Of a stretch of DNA of 64,000 nt, positions 10,598 through 20,300 are shown one piece after another (position 1 is the stretch's first letter; each line of letters begins with the position of its first letter). The position numbers and the translations under genes were made by a program. This stretch comes from Blattamonas nauphoetae (Eukaryota; Preaxostyla; Oxymonadida): assembly GCA_033064195.1 (NCBI GenBank), contig JARBJD010000054.1, positions 186,001-250,000 on the forward strand, read 5' to 3'. A model generated the notes under the pieces. The model saw only the letters and a list, made by a program, of their open reading frames with translations. It was not told the origin of the DNA and ran no database searches.

Positions 10598-11529
10598 AAA
10601 CCAAGAACAGTTGAAACAAAGAGATTGAGATGAAAATATCGTCCAAAAGGAAGAAAGAATCATCATTGCAATATGGCTGAGATTATGGATCAATCCAGAG
10701 GAAGTTTGTACGGAGAACGAACAATTGATGCGAAGAATCCGTTTCAAAGGACGACACAGGTGTGACAGTGTGGTTCGAGCCCAGATTGTGTGCATGTCAT
10801 TGTTTTGCTCCGTGCAGGGATACAACAAGAAGACTCCTGTCAGACTAACGAAAAAGCGCCTATTTTTCGAAATGCACGATGATGTGTCCAACAACTCCTG
10901 TCGACTCGTTCCAAAGATAAGGTCATCACTGACGAAGGACGAGGAGAGAGGAGAAAGAGCGGCAGTTCAAAGCTCCAGATGAGCGTGTTCTGGAAACATT
11001 CTGGCAAAGAAAGAGTGAAGGGTCATTGTCACCTTCATTCACAACCACCACAACGTCCTGTTCCATTCGCCGACCACAGTTCTTCATTTTCAGGATGCGA
11101 GCTGGCATCCTTCATTTCGTCGAGCATATCCACAATCCACCACTCATCCGAAAACGACGAGAGACAAATTGTGATTGTGGGAAAGGGGATTTCATCATTC
11201 CTATCAAACATCAAGAGAGACGAATGTCAGAGAACAATGACAAAACAATCCTCAAACACTAACTCCCACCAATCGTCACCATCCATCGATCCATCGACGC
11301 ATTGTCTTCCATTTGGGAGCAGTGTGAGAGTGGTGGTGAAGGTGAAGGAGAGTGTGGGGATGGTAGAGGGAGACTGGTAAGAGAGAATCCGTCTCGCTCG
11401 TGCAAACGAAACCATGAGGTGATGCCAGAACCGACAATGATCACACACAAACAGTGTTTGTTGTCCAAAAGAAGGGAGAACAGTTCGACACGTTCGTTGG
11501 TTCTTGTCTGTTTCTATTCTTAATCCGGA
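10598..11529. other. Spacer between B and relic C
   Basis: No gene supported. Open frames are under 135 codons and without recognisable motifs. The left part is the 5' flank of B. The right part (11227-11465) is a class II flank repeat, and 11466-11529 is almost identical to the 3' end of B (9454-9517). Confidence 0.5.
11227..11465. repeat. Class II flank repeat, copy 2 (3' of relic C)
   Basis: Diverged copy of the 9194-9442 repeat, recognisable by CCCACCAATCGTCACCATCC and ATCACACACAAACAGTGTTT. Confidence 0.7.
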
Positions 11530-12079
11530 ATGTTCATGCCCTGCATGTTGCTCCATTCAAACGATTTGACAACAACAAACGACCACAGTCATCCAAGGCA
11601 CCAAGTCTGTCAAACTGCCATTTCGTGACGACTTCGAAGCCCTCCATTCTCAACATCCGCTGTTCTGTCTTCCACGTCCGTCGTTCTTCACCGTCTTATT
11701 TGTTCCTTTGTCACTGGACATTGTTCAGGTGATACAGAAAATAAAAGATTGAGCTCTCGTTGTTGAAGAATGTGAAACAACTTGGGATCGTTAGGAAGAT
11801 TGGCACATGAAGAACAAAATAAAGTGTTGGTTGATAAGACGAACATATCCGGAGGAGTTGGACGAGGAGAATCATAAAAGCCCTGGATTGCACACCAACG
11901 ACGATCGAAAAACGGCTGACGCACAAATGCCAAATGTACTTCTCCGAATGAACGAGAACTTGCTGCAAAACCGTCTCACGAACAGTTTGTGGCTGATAGT
12001 CATCTTCAGTTAAGAGTTGAATCAGACCACTCGGAGTTGCGAGCCAGATTGATTCGCGGATGGTTGTCATGAGACGATG
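11530..12079 (-). pseudogene. Relic C: truncated PFLNW/ARM-like paralogue
   Basis: Only the C-terminal half of a family member is left. A 130-residue open frame (12103-11711) carries SGLIQLLTEDD, VHSEKYIWHLCVSRFSIVV and LLRICSSYQPTLYFVLHVP, clearly family sequence. The part beyond (about 11530-11700) keeps the GMN-type 3' end and the 'LRMEGF'-coding stretch, but out of frame and with lost segments. Homology stops near 12079, where unrelated sequence takes over, and the N-terminal half, start codon and TGACCCAT element are missing. The 3' end is nearly identical to that of B (11466-11577 against 9436-9547). A dead copy created by truncation is the simplest reading. Confidence 0.8.
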
Positions 12080-12103
12080 GGTCGTGTTGAGTCCACCATC
12101 CAA

Positions 12104-12686
12104 CCATCACATTCGCCGACCCGAGCACAGCACAACACAGTTCTGTCCACTGCCGCAAGACACAACACCAATCGTGATGAGGAGTCGATCCAATTCGGAG
12201 TATGTCTGGCAATGCAAGCAAAGTGGAGTGTGGGTGTTTGGCTGTGCCCTTCAGACAATCTCGTCCAGGGAAGAAGTGGATGTTGTGTTGATGTTGAGTC
12301 AGAAGTAACAGTCGCGTGAATAGCTAATGGTGTGCAGCGACGGGGCAGCGGCAGATCAGCATGTGAATGTCGATGGAGTTGGTGTCGACGATTCGGACCG
12401 GAATCCGCTCTGTCCATTGCCAGACCGACCATCCACACACAAATCGAAGTGGACACTCCAACGAAGAAGAGGAAGACGAGTGTGTGTCCAGTGTTGTGGA
12501 GAGTGACAGAGTCAGTCCACATCAGCTCGAGAATCCATCGTGGTCGGTCAATCCCTCTTCAAATCAAGAGAGCGAGATATTTGTGTTGAGATCGGGAGAA
12601 ACGAGGAAGAGGGGCGGGGGATGGTTGAGTGCGGAGAGCGAACGGTGTTTTGTTCGTCTCGAGTCTTCGCTGGTGTCGGTCTGATT
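12104..12686. other. Spacer between relic C and D
   Basis: Positions 12080-12510 are moderately GC-rich unique sequence. A 151-codon minus-strand frame exists there, but it has no motif and an implausible composition, so I do not call it. Positions 12512-12686 are the class I 3' flank shared with A and G. Confidence 0.5.
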
Positions 12687-13760
12687 CTATGCATGCCGTG
12701 AGAGATTCATGCCCTGTAGGTTGTTCCATTGTATCGATTTGGCAACAATCCATCTTCCGCTCAATTCGTTTTGGTCGTTTTGCAGCTTTTCCTCGATCAC
12801 ATCTTCGAAGCCCTCCATTCTCAACATTTCATGCACTGTCTTCCCGATCTGTCGCGCTTCTCCGCCTTTTTCGTTCCATTCCTGCTGGGCAGTGTTCATT
12901 GAATGCTGAAAATTCCAGATTGAGTGATCATTTTTGAAGAATATGAGGCAACTTGGAATCGTGACAAGGACTGGCATATTAAAGACAAATACCATTGCCT
13001 GTGGATAAGATGGACATACTCGGAGGAGTTGGGCGAGGATCTCCAGGAAATATCTGGATTGCTCACCGTCGTTGATCGAATAGCGGTTCACGCACAAATG
13101 GCAGATATACTTCTCCGAAGGTACCATAACATGCTTCAAAATGATCTCGTGAACAGTTTCTTGCTCATTCCGATCTTCAAAGCCAAGTTTTGTGAGAAAA
13201 TACGGAGTTGCTAACCAGAGAGAAGAGTTGATGCTTGATATGAGACCAGTGTGGATATCGACTCCCTCGGCGAATGAAAGAGACTGTGGATTGAGAGTGT
13301 TGATGAGGTGAGGGATCAGATCGGCTTTGATGAGGGCAAAGTAGACTGGATCGGACCATCTCCAGATCAGATCTCTCAACATCTTCATTGCTGATGTTGT
13401 CAGTGCCTGATTGGGTGAAGAAAGGAGTACCCCAATATATTGTATGAAGTGTTTCAAAGATTCATCAGTTGTTTGCCCAATGCTGATGAGAAAAGCATCC
13501 GCGAATTTTTGAGGATTCATATTCACAGATTCGAGAAATTTCACTGCTTTTGCTTCCAAAGAGGCGTCAAGAACAGGCTGGAACTTCACAGTTGTAACGA
13601 GAGATCGAAAGACAACGGCCTTTTCCTGGTCAGATTCACGGCGGTTTTCTCTCCAATTCATGAATGGTAAGCAATCCATTGAAATTGCCACATGAGGGGA
13701 GGATATATTAGAGTATATTGTATTTGGGGAGGCGTCCATTTTCGTGATCCTCGGGTTCAT
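12687..13760 (-). CDS. Paralogue D of the PFLNW/ARM-like family
   Basis: Unspliced, 357 residues, TAG stop. The leader (MNPRITKMDAS), the body and the 5' flank are closest to A, consistent with D being the duplicate of A. The last ~70 codons (about 12722-12934) instead match F (18532-18744, offset 5810) with only a few mismatches, including EWNEKGGEARQIGKTVHEML, which A lacks. D is therefore a mosaic of an A-type body and an F-type tail. Landmarks DCLPFMNW, VVFRSLVTTVKFQPVLD and VPSEKYICHLCVNRYS are intact. Confidence 0.85.
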   Translation of the reverse strand: MNPRITKMDASPNTIYSNISSPHVAISMDCLPFMNWRENRRESDQEKAVVFRSLVTTVKFQPVLDASLEAKAVKFLESVNMNPQKFADAFLISIGQTTDESLKHFIQYIGVLLSSPNQALTTSAMKMLRDLIWRWSDPVYFALIKADLIPHLINTLNPQSLSFAEGVDIHTGLISSINSSLWLATPYFLTKLGFEDRNEQETVHEIILKHVMVPSEKYICHLCVNRYSINDGEQSRYFLEILAQLLRVCPSYPQAMVFVFNMPVLVTIPSCLIFFKNDHSIWNFQHSMNTAQQEWNEKGGEARQIGKTVHEMLRMEGFEDVIEEKLQNDQNELSGRWIVAKSIQWNNLQGMNLSRHA

Positions 13761-13790
13761 TATTTGTAGTTGTGAGTCGAATCTCTCAGT

Positions 13791-13798
13791 ATGGGTCA
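13791..13798 (-). promoter_or_regulatory. TGACCCAT element upstream of D
   Basis: TGACCCATACTGAG, 30 nt before the ATG of D. It is part of the flank shared with A, so it is not independent evidence from A. Confidence 0.5.
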
Positions 13799-14357
13799 GA
13801 TCAAAAACTTAGTGAAACAATGAGAGTTAGATGAAATAGACATCCAATGACGAACAACGGCGAAGTTTGCGGACGAGCAATGCCGAAATATGTTTGAAAA
13901 TCCATCATACTTCGATTGGAGAGTGAGGAGGGAACGGTTGGTGCTGATGGCGATGGATTTTGTTTTCTGTCTTTCTGAAGAGTCGAGGACGATTGTTGAT
14001 GTGTGATTGATTCGGAAATCTTATCTTAACTAAGCAATGCAATCAATCATCAAGAGAGCACCATGTGAGAGAACAATCAGAAACAATCACGGAGACACAC
14101 ACTCCCACCAATCGTCACCATCCATCCATCGACGCAATGTCTTCCACAAATGAGCAGGCAAGCATGACGAGAGTGGCGGCGAAGGAGAGTGTGGCGACCA
14201 TCGAGTGAGACTGGCGAGAGAGAATCCCAATTGTTCCCGCAAATCAAACCATGAAATGAAGTGAGGCCAGAGCCCACAAAGATCACACAAAACTGTGTTT
14301 GTTGTCCAAAACAAGTCTAGCTGATTGAATGGCTTGGTGGTTCGTGCCTGTCTGATT
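13799..14357. other. Spacer between D and E
   Basis: A shortened version of the A-B spacer. Sequence matching 7650-7780 joins near 13910 to sequence matching 9046 onward. It contains the class II flank repeat at 14066-14308. No gene seen. Confidence 0.6.
14066..14308. repeat. Class II flank repeat, copy 3 (3' of E)
   Basis: Nearly identical to 9194-9442 over its whole length, diverging just before the 3' end of paralogue E. Confidence 0.75.
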
Positions 14358-15431
14358 CTATTCATGTTTCGGGAGGTTCATGCCCTGCATGTTGCTCCAT
14401 TCAAACGATTTGACAACAACATACCTTCCGCGCATTTCTTTTCGGTCGTTTCGCAGCTTTTCGTCAATTACATCTTCGAAGCCCTTCATTCTCAACATTC
14501 GATGCACTGTCTGCCAATTACGCCGCAGTTCTCGGTCTTTTGAGTTCCATTCCCGCTGGATAGTCACCATAAAAATGAGAAAAGTCCAGGTCGAGTGATC
14601 CTTGTTGATGGATGGGAGACTACTTGAGATCGTGAGAACGACTGGCAGACGTAGAACAAATTCACTTGTCCGTTGATAATATGGACATCTGTCGAGGAGG
14701 TGGGCAAGGAGTTCCAGAAAGGTCTCTGATAGCCTTCCATCGATGATCGAAAAGCGGTTCACGCACAAATGGCAGACATACTTCTCCGAAGGTGCCACAA
14801 CGTGCTTCAAAACCGTTTCATGAACACCTTGTTGTTCATTGCCATCTACAATTCCGAGTCGCGAAAAATAATACGGAGTTGCGAGTTCAAGAGAATGAAA
14901 GATGATTTGGATGAGACAGATGTGGATATCGACTGCTTCTGTAAAGAAAAGAGACTGTGGATTGAGAGTGATGATGATCTGAGGGATCAGATCAGTTTTG
15001 ACGAGGGCAAGCCGGACTTTTGGTGAACAACAAAAGATCAGTCTTCTTAGTAGCTCCATTGCAGCTGTAATAATGACCAGATTGACAGAAGAAACGACCA
15101 CCACAATGGACTGTACGAAGTTTCTCGAAGATTCCTTAGTGGTCTGCCCAAAGCCGCTGAGAAATGCATCTGCCGATTCCGAATACATCGGATTCACAGA
15201 TTGGAGAATGTTTACGGCTTTAGCTTTCAGATTGTCATCAAGTGCAGGCTGTAACTTCAATGTGGAAACGAGAGATCGAAAGACAACGGCCTTTTCGGAT
15301 TCAGATTCCTCTTTGCCTTTGGTCCAATTCAGGAACGCTGAACAATTCGGTGAAGATGGTAACCGAGAGAAGGACAACTCAGAGCGTGCTGTTCTTGAGA
15401 ACGTGTCTTTTTTCTTGTCAATCTCCGTCAT
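14358..15431 (-). CDS. Paralogue E of the PFLNW/ARM-like family (G-type leader on a B-type body)
   Basis: Unspliced, 357 residues, TAG stop. The N-terminal ~45 residues (MTEIDKKKDTFSRTARSELS) and the 5' flank, including the promoter-like element, match paralogue G. From about position 15279 down, the gene is the same as B for some 300 residues. At the extreme 3' end it differs again (GMNLPKHE against GMNIPD). The sharp switch at AGATCGAA is the mark of gene conversion or unequal exchange. No known catalytic motif; predicted all-helical. Confidence 0.85.
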   Translation of the reverse strand: MTEIDKKKDTFSRTARSELSFSRLPSSPNCSAFLNWTKGKEESESEKAVVFRSLVSTLKLQPALDDNLKAKAVNILQSVNPMYSESADAFLSGFGQTTKESSRNFVQSIVVVVSSVNLVIITAAMELLRRLIFCCSPKVRLALVKTDLIPQIIITLNPQSLFFTEAVDIHICLIQIIFHSLELATPYYFSRLGIVDGNEQQGVHETVLKHVVAPSEKYVCHLCVNRFSIIDGRLSETFLELLAHLLDRCPYYQRTSEFVLRLPVVLTISSSLPSINKDHSTWTFLIFMVTIQREWNSKDRELRRNWQTVHRMLRMKGFEDVIDEKLRNDRKEMRGRYVVVKSFEWSNMQGMNLPKHE

Positions 15432-15461
15432 TCTTTCTGCCTCTTTGTATAAACGCTCGTT

Positions 15462-15469
15462 ATGGGTCA
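15462..15469 (-). promoter_or_regulatory. TGACCCAT element upstream of E
   Basis: TGACCCATAACGAGCG, 30 nt before the ATG of E, within a 5' flank resembling that of G. Confidence 0.5.
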
Positions 15470-15770
15470 GGACAAAGACTCAAACAAAGTTATTGAGATG
15501 AAATTAACGCCCAAAGGAAGAACAAAAATCAACCAACAAAGATTGAGAGGCGATCACTTGTTATGATCAAACAGCACTCACTTTCATCTCCTTCACGACC
15601 CAGTTTCATTTTTGGCAGTCTTCAATTGATCCTCGTTCTATCAAAGGCCCTCCATCTCCTCCTTCCACACGCCCTCTCTCACACTCACCTCTTTTTCTCT
15701 CTTGAGAACCCTGTCCTCAATTTCATCAGCTTCAGACACAACCATCTCCATATTTCCTCCAATCCATCCT

Positions 15771-17145
15771 CTGATCCCTCCAATCCATCCCTCCCCAATC
15801 CATCCCTCCCCAATCCATCCCTCCCAATCCATCCCTCCCCAATCCATCCCTCCTGAATCCATCCCTCCCCAATCCCATCCCTCCCAATCCCATCCCTCCC
15901 CAGTCCATCCCTCCCCAATCCATCCCTCCCCAGTCCATCCATCCCCTGATCCATCCTCCCCAATCCATCCTCCTGATCCATCCCTCCTGTCCATCCCAGT
16001 CCATCCTCTCCAGTGTCCCTCTGATCCGTCCCTCTGTCCATCCTCCTGATCCGTCCTCTGATCCGTCCCTCAGTCCATCCTCCTGATCCATCCCTCCTGA
16101 TCCGTCCTCCGTCCTGATCCATCCTCCTGATCCGTCCTCCTGATCCGTCCCTCTGATCCGTCCCTCCTGATCCGTCCTGATCCATCCTCTGATCCATCCT
16201 CCAGTCCATCCCTCCTGATCCGTCCTCCTGTCCATCCTCCTGATCCGTCCTCCTGATCCATCCCTCCTGATCCATCCCTCCTGATCCATCCTCTCCCCAG
16301 TCCATCCTCCTGATCCATCCCTCCAGTCCATCCCTGTCCGTCCCTCCGTCCCTCCAGTCCGTCCCTCTGATCCATCCCTCCTGTCCGTCCTCCCGATCCA
16401 TCCTCCACAGTCCATCCTCCTGATCCATCCCTCCAGTCCATCCTCCTGATCCATCCTCCTGATCCATCCCTCTGATCCATCCCCTGTCCGTCCACTCTGA
16501 TCCATCCTCCCCAGTCCATCCTCCCCATCCTCCACAGTCCGTCCTCCGTCCCTCCTGATCCGTCCTCCTGATCCGTCCTCCTGATCCATCCTCCTGATCC
16601 ATCCTCCTGATCCATCCTCCTGATCCATCCTCTGTCCATCCTCTGATCCGTCCTGATCCGTCCTCTGATCCATCCCTCCCCATCCATCCCTCCCCATCCA
16701 TCCTCCTGATCCATCCTCCCCAGTCCGTCCTCCTGATCCGTCCTCCTGATCCGTCCCTCCTGATCCATCCCTCCGTCCCTCCATCCACATCCATCCCTCC
16801 TGATCCATCCCTCCTGATCCATCCTCTGATCCATCCCTCCTGATCCATCCTCTGATCCACTCTGATCCGTCCTCCTGATCCATCCCTCCCCAGTCCATCC
16901 TCTGATCCGTCCCTCCTGATCCATCCCTCCTGATCCGTCCTCCTGATCCATCCTCCTGATCCATCCTGATCCGTCCTGTCCATCCATCTGTCCATCCCTC
17001 CCCATCCGTCCTCCTGATCCATCCCTCCCCAGTCCATCCCTCCCCATCCATCCCTCCCCATCCATCCCTCCCCCAATCCCATCCCCTCCCCCAATCCCAT
17101 CCTCTCCCCCAATCCCATCCTCTCCCCCAATCCCATCCTCTCCCT
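15771..17145. repeat. Pyrimidine-rich minisatellite of about 1.4 kb
   Basis: Three zones can be read on the plus strand. In 15771-15960 the repeating core is near CCCAATCCATCCCTC. In 15960 to about 17030 it is TGATCCATCCTCC or TGATCCGTCCTCC, 13 bp, with slipped variants (single or double C, missing units). In 17060-17145 it is an 18-bp unit near CAATCCCATCCTCTCCCC. The minus strand reads GGAGGATGGATCA and has no stop in any frame. Three long overlapping frames (510, 472 and 384 codons) therefore exist, but only as a result of composition, and I reject them as genes. The G-clusters on the minus strand could fold into two-layer quadruplexes. Confidence 0.9.
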
Positions 17146-18505
17146 TCCACACTGCTGAGACTCCGACCCCTTCACCTCCAACACCACTCCCTTGTTCTCC
17201 ACAAACACTCCCTTCAAAACTCACTCATCAACACCTCATCTCTCCCTCACTCTCGACAGCCCTCTCATCGTTGTCTCCTTCTGCGTCTTGTTCTGCTGTT
17301 GACTCTACTGTGACTCCAGTGTCACCAGCTGTCCTTGCAGTCACCAGACAGCACCGACGCATGGATTCAGCGAAGGCGACGATGGGACGTGTATCTGGCC
17401 AGAATCTCGGTCACTGCGGAGACGACGTGGCTGGCTGCGAGGTCGATTGTGTTAGTGTTCTGTCGGTCGGTATGCACGCAGCTGTGTTCGCTTGGTTGGT
17501 TCTGCTGAAGTGAGCTACCAGCAATCTTGTCCCTCGCTCGAGTGTGGATGGGGTGTGCTGTGCCGAAGAGTGAAGGGATGACCGGCCATCAGTTGTTGAA
17601 TTGTCGGCGAGAGCGACCAAAAGTGACACCGAGCTTCGGCTGCCGCGGAGGAGACAGGCGGAGAGATGAGCGGGAGGGGAGTCGTGCACTTCCAGTTCCT
17701 CCGCCCGCTTTCTAGTCTCGATGTCCCCTCGTGTCCATTTCTGGCATGATGTCCATCTGAGATTCCACTCTTCCGACTGTCGCACTCTCAATTCGTGGAC
17801 GGGGTCTGGTTGTGCATCGCCAACATTGGGCGGTTTCTCTTTCCTCCTCTCACACTTCCGCTCTTCCAACTGAAGCTCTTTCTTATGTTTTCCGTGTCCT
17901 GTTCTTTCTGGACATCACCGAGACTGTTCTTCTCTTCCTCGTTCTTCCTTCCACTCGACTCTTCGTGTTTTCGTCCTCACTCCTCAATCTTTCCAATCTT
18001 GGCTAGTTTGGAGTGGAATCTTGAGTGAGGAAGGAAGAGAGGAGGGAAGGGTGAAGAATTAGACCACGAGTCAAAGAAAGCGAAGGAAGAACAGTCGAGG
18101 CGATCATTGCGATTGCTTCAAACGACCAGCCACCAGCACGCGCCACATCGAGTGTGGAGAGGGGAGAGGCAGAGGGGAGTGTGAGGGTGTGGGTGGTGAG
18201 GGAGAGGAAGAGGGGAGTGGGAGGGTGTGGGTGGCGAGGGGAAGATGGATAAAGTGTCCTAAATTAAGGTATTGCCTTCCACAAATGAACAGTGAGGAGT
18301 GCGAGAGTGGCGGCGAAGGAGAAGGAGAGTGTGGCCACCATCGAGTGAGACTGGCGAGAGAGAATCCCAATTGTTCACGCAAATCAAACCATGAAATGAG
18401 GTGATACCAGAGCCGACAAAGATCTCACATAAACAGCGTTTCTCGTCCAAGAGATGTCAGAAACTGTTCGAAACGATCGCAGGTTCGTGTCTGCTTCTAT
18501 CCACG
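17146..18505. other. Spacer between minisatellite and F
   Basis: About 1.36 kb. Positions 17150-18270 look unique and GC-rich; a 152-codon minus frame (17869-17411) has no recognisable feature and is not called. A short imperfect duplication, GAGAGGAAGAGGGGAGT-like, lies near 18160-18240. Positions 18277-18449 are the class II flank repeat of F. Confidence 0.45.
18277..18449. repeat. Class II flank repeat, copy 4 (3' of F)
   Basis: Shorter copy of the 9194-9442 repeat, beginning at the CTTCCACAAATGA part and running to the gene end. Confidence 0.7.
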
Positions 18506-19570
18506 TCATGGAAGGTTCATGGCCTGCAGAATGTTCCATTGTATCGATTTGGCAACAATCCATCTTCCGCTCAATTCGTTTTGGTCGTTTTGCAGCTTTT
18601 CCTCACTCACATCTTCGAAGCCCTCCATTCTCAACATTTCATGCACTGTCTTCCCGATCTGTCGCGCTTCTCCGCCTTTTTCGTTCCATTCCTGCTGGGC
18701 AGTGTTCATTGAATGCTGAAAATTCCAGATTGAGCGATCATCTTCGAAGAATGCGAGACAACTTGGGATGGTGAGAACTACAGGTATATGAAGAACAAAT
18801 TTCATTGTCGGTTGATAATATGGAGATATTCGGAGGAGTTGGGCGAGTAGAATCATGAATTCATACGCTTGGTCACCATCGACGATCAAACTGCGGTTTG
18901 TGCATAAATAGTTTCTATACTTCTCCGAAGGGATGAGAGATTGCTTGAAAACCGTCTCGTGAACAGCTTGTTGTCCATCGTCATCTTCAATTCCGAGAGA
19001 GGCAATACCGTACGGAGATGTGAGCCAGAGTGAATGGGTGATGATTTTCATCACATTGATGTGAATATCTTCTGCTTCGGTGAATAAAAGTGATTGTGGA
19101 TTGAGAGTGTTGATGAGTTGGGGGATCAGATCAGCTTTGACGAGGGTAAAGTAGACTGCACTGGAACAGGTCCAGATCAGACGGTCGAGCATTTTCATTG
19201 CTGTTGTTGTGATGATCTGGCTTGTGGAAGAAAGGAGCACCCCAATGCATTGTACGAAGTTTTTCAACGATTCATCATCGGTACGCCCAAGGCTGTGGAG
19301 AAAATGATCCGCTGATTCTTCATTGTGTGGTTCCACATATTTGAGAAATTTCACGGCTTTAGCTTCCAGAGAGACATCAAATACAGACTGGAACGTTATA
19401 GTTGCAACGAGAGACTGAAATACAACAGCCTTTTCGTCATCAGATCCATGTTCATCTTCGCTCCAATTCTGGAACGGCAACCTATCCATTGAAAATGCCA
19501 CATGAGGGGAGGATATATTAGAGCATGTTGTATTTGAGGAGGCGTCCATTTTCGTGATTCTCGGGTTCAT
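18506..19570 (-). CDS. Paralogue F of the PFLNW/ARM-like family
   Basis: Unspliced, 354 residues. The leader MNPRITKMDASSNTT places it with A and D. The body is distinct (FQSVFDVSLEAKAVKFLKY, SLIPSEKYRNYLCTNRS), and the last ~70 codons are shared with D. It ends GMN-type at ...AMNLP with TGA. The homologous codon in H is CGA, and a TAG remains in register two codons further on, so a C-to-T change shortened the tail slightly. Confidence 0.85.
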   Translation of the reverse strand: MNPRITKMDASSNTTCSNISSPHVAFSMDRLPFQNWSEDEHGSDDEKAVVFQSLVATITFQSVFDVSLEAKAVKFLKYVEPHNEESADHFLHSLGRTDDESLKNFVQCIGVLLSSTSQIITTTAMKMLDRLIWTCSSAVYFTLVKADLIPQLINTLNPQSLLFTEAEDIHINVMKIITHSLWLTSPYGIASLGIEDDDGQQAVHETVFKQSLIPSEKYRNYLCTNRSLIVDGDQAYEFMILLAQLLRISPYYQPTMKFVLHIPVVLTIPSCLAFFEDDRSIWNFQHSMNTAQQEWNEKGGEARQIGKTVHEMLRMEGFEDVSEEKLQNDQNELSGRWIVAKSIQWNILQAMNLP

Positions 19571-19600
19571 TCTTTCAGATTCAGAGGTGAATCACTCGTT

Positions 19601-19608
19601 ATGGGTCA
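19601..19608 (-). promoter_or_regulatory. TGACCCAT element upstream of F
   Basis: TGACCCATAACGAGTGATTC, 30 nt before the ATG of F. It is the same 20-mer as before B although F and B have different leader classes and a different sequence between element and ATG. Confidence 0.55.
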
Positions 19609-20300
19609 GACAAACGATTGAAAGAATGAAAGAGATTGAGATGAAACAGACATCCAAAATGGAAAACAACAATCAACTAATAGCTTGTCTTTGTGTTCTG
19701 TCTCTTATTCACGCTCTGTTTCGCCCGTCCAAGCTAAGTCTCATCGTTCCCATTGTCCCGCTGCTCCAACCATCCCTCGTCCTTTCCCTTCGCCGCAAGC
19801 TCTTCCAAAAGCACGCTGTGTTCTGCCATTCGCGGCCAGACATCGGTTGGGACTGCCAAAGAGCGATTGATGGAGCGGTGTGGCGTGTCAATGTCCCTTC
19901 TGCTCACCCGCACGTTCAGCAAGTAGTTTCTTCGGTGGACGATGACGAGAACGTACGCGTTGGAGGTCTGATGAGAAGGGAGCGACATCACGGTCCGAAC
20001 GGCGAGAGGAACGGCCAAGAGAGTGATGGTGTTCATTCCCACACCAAACCGCCCTGGAAACGATCAGAGGATGTCCAGAGAATCAAAAAGTGCATCCAAA
20101 TTCAAAATGAAGACGTTTGTGGACGTTGAATGTGGTTGTTGGAGGGAGAGACGAGGTGGAGAAATGCGTGTCATGCATGACAGTGAAGATGAAGAGAGGG
20201 CGAGAGTGGCGTGGAAATTGTGAGAAAACGAAGAAGAGACGCGGGAGATGGTCGAGTGTGGAGAGCGAACGGTGTTTTTCGGGTCGAGTCTTGTCTGCTT
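19609..20300. other. Spacer between F and G
   Basis: No gene supported. Open frames on both strands up to 191 codons lack motifs and overlap flank sequence. The right end (20200-20300) is the class I 3' flank shared with A and D. Confidence 0.45.

Noticed and set aside
12067-12522. 151-codon minus-strand frame between relic C and D
   Set aside because: No family motif, overlaps flank sequence, and composition (many Cys, His, Ser, Thr) fits a chance frame.
15771-17145. CRISPR-like array
   Set aside because: Units are short, contiguous and variable with no unique spacers, and the host is a eukaryote; it is a minisatellite.
15685-17224. Three long overlapping minus-strand frames (510, 472 and 384 codons) rich in Gly, Asp, Trp, Arg and Met
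   Set aside because: All three frames are open across the same minisatellite because the repeat unit lacks stops on that strand. The products are slipped translations of one repeat with no independent start or domain.
17411-17869. 152-codon minus-strand frame near the minisatellite
   Set aside because: No recognisable domain, start context or splice support, in a GC-rich stretch where long chance frames are expected.
19554-20129. 191-codon plus-strand frame between F and G
   Set aside because: It begins inside the antisense of paralogue F and its 5' flank and shows no motif.
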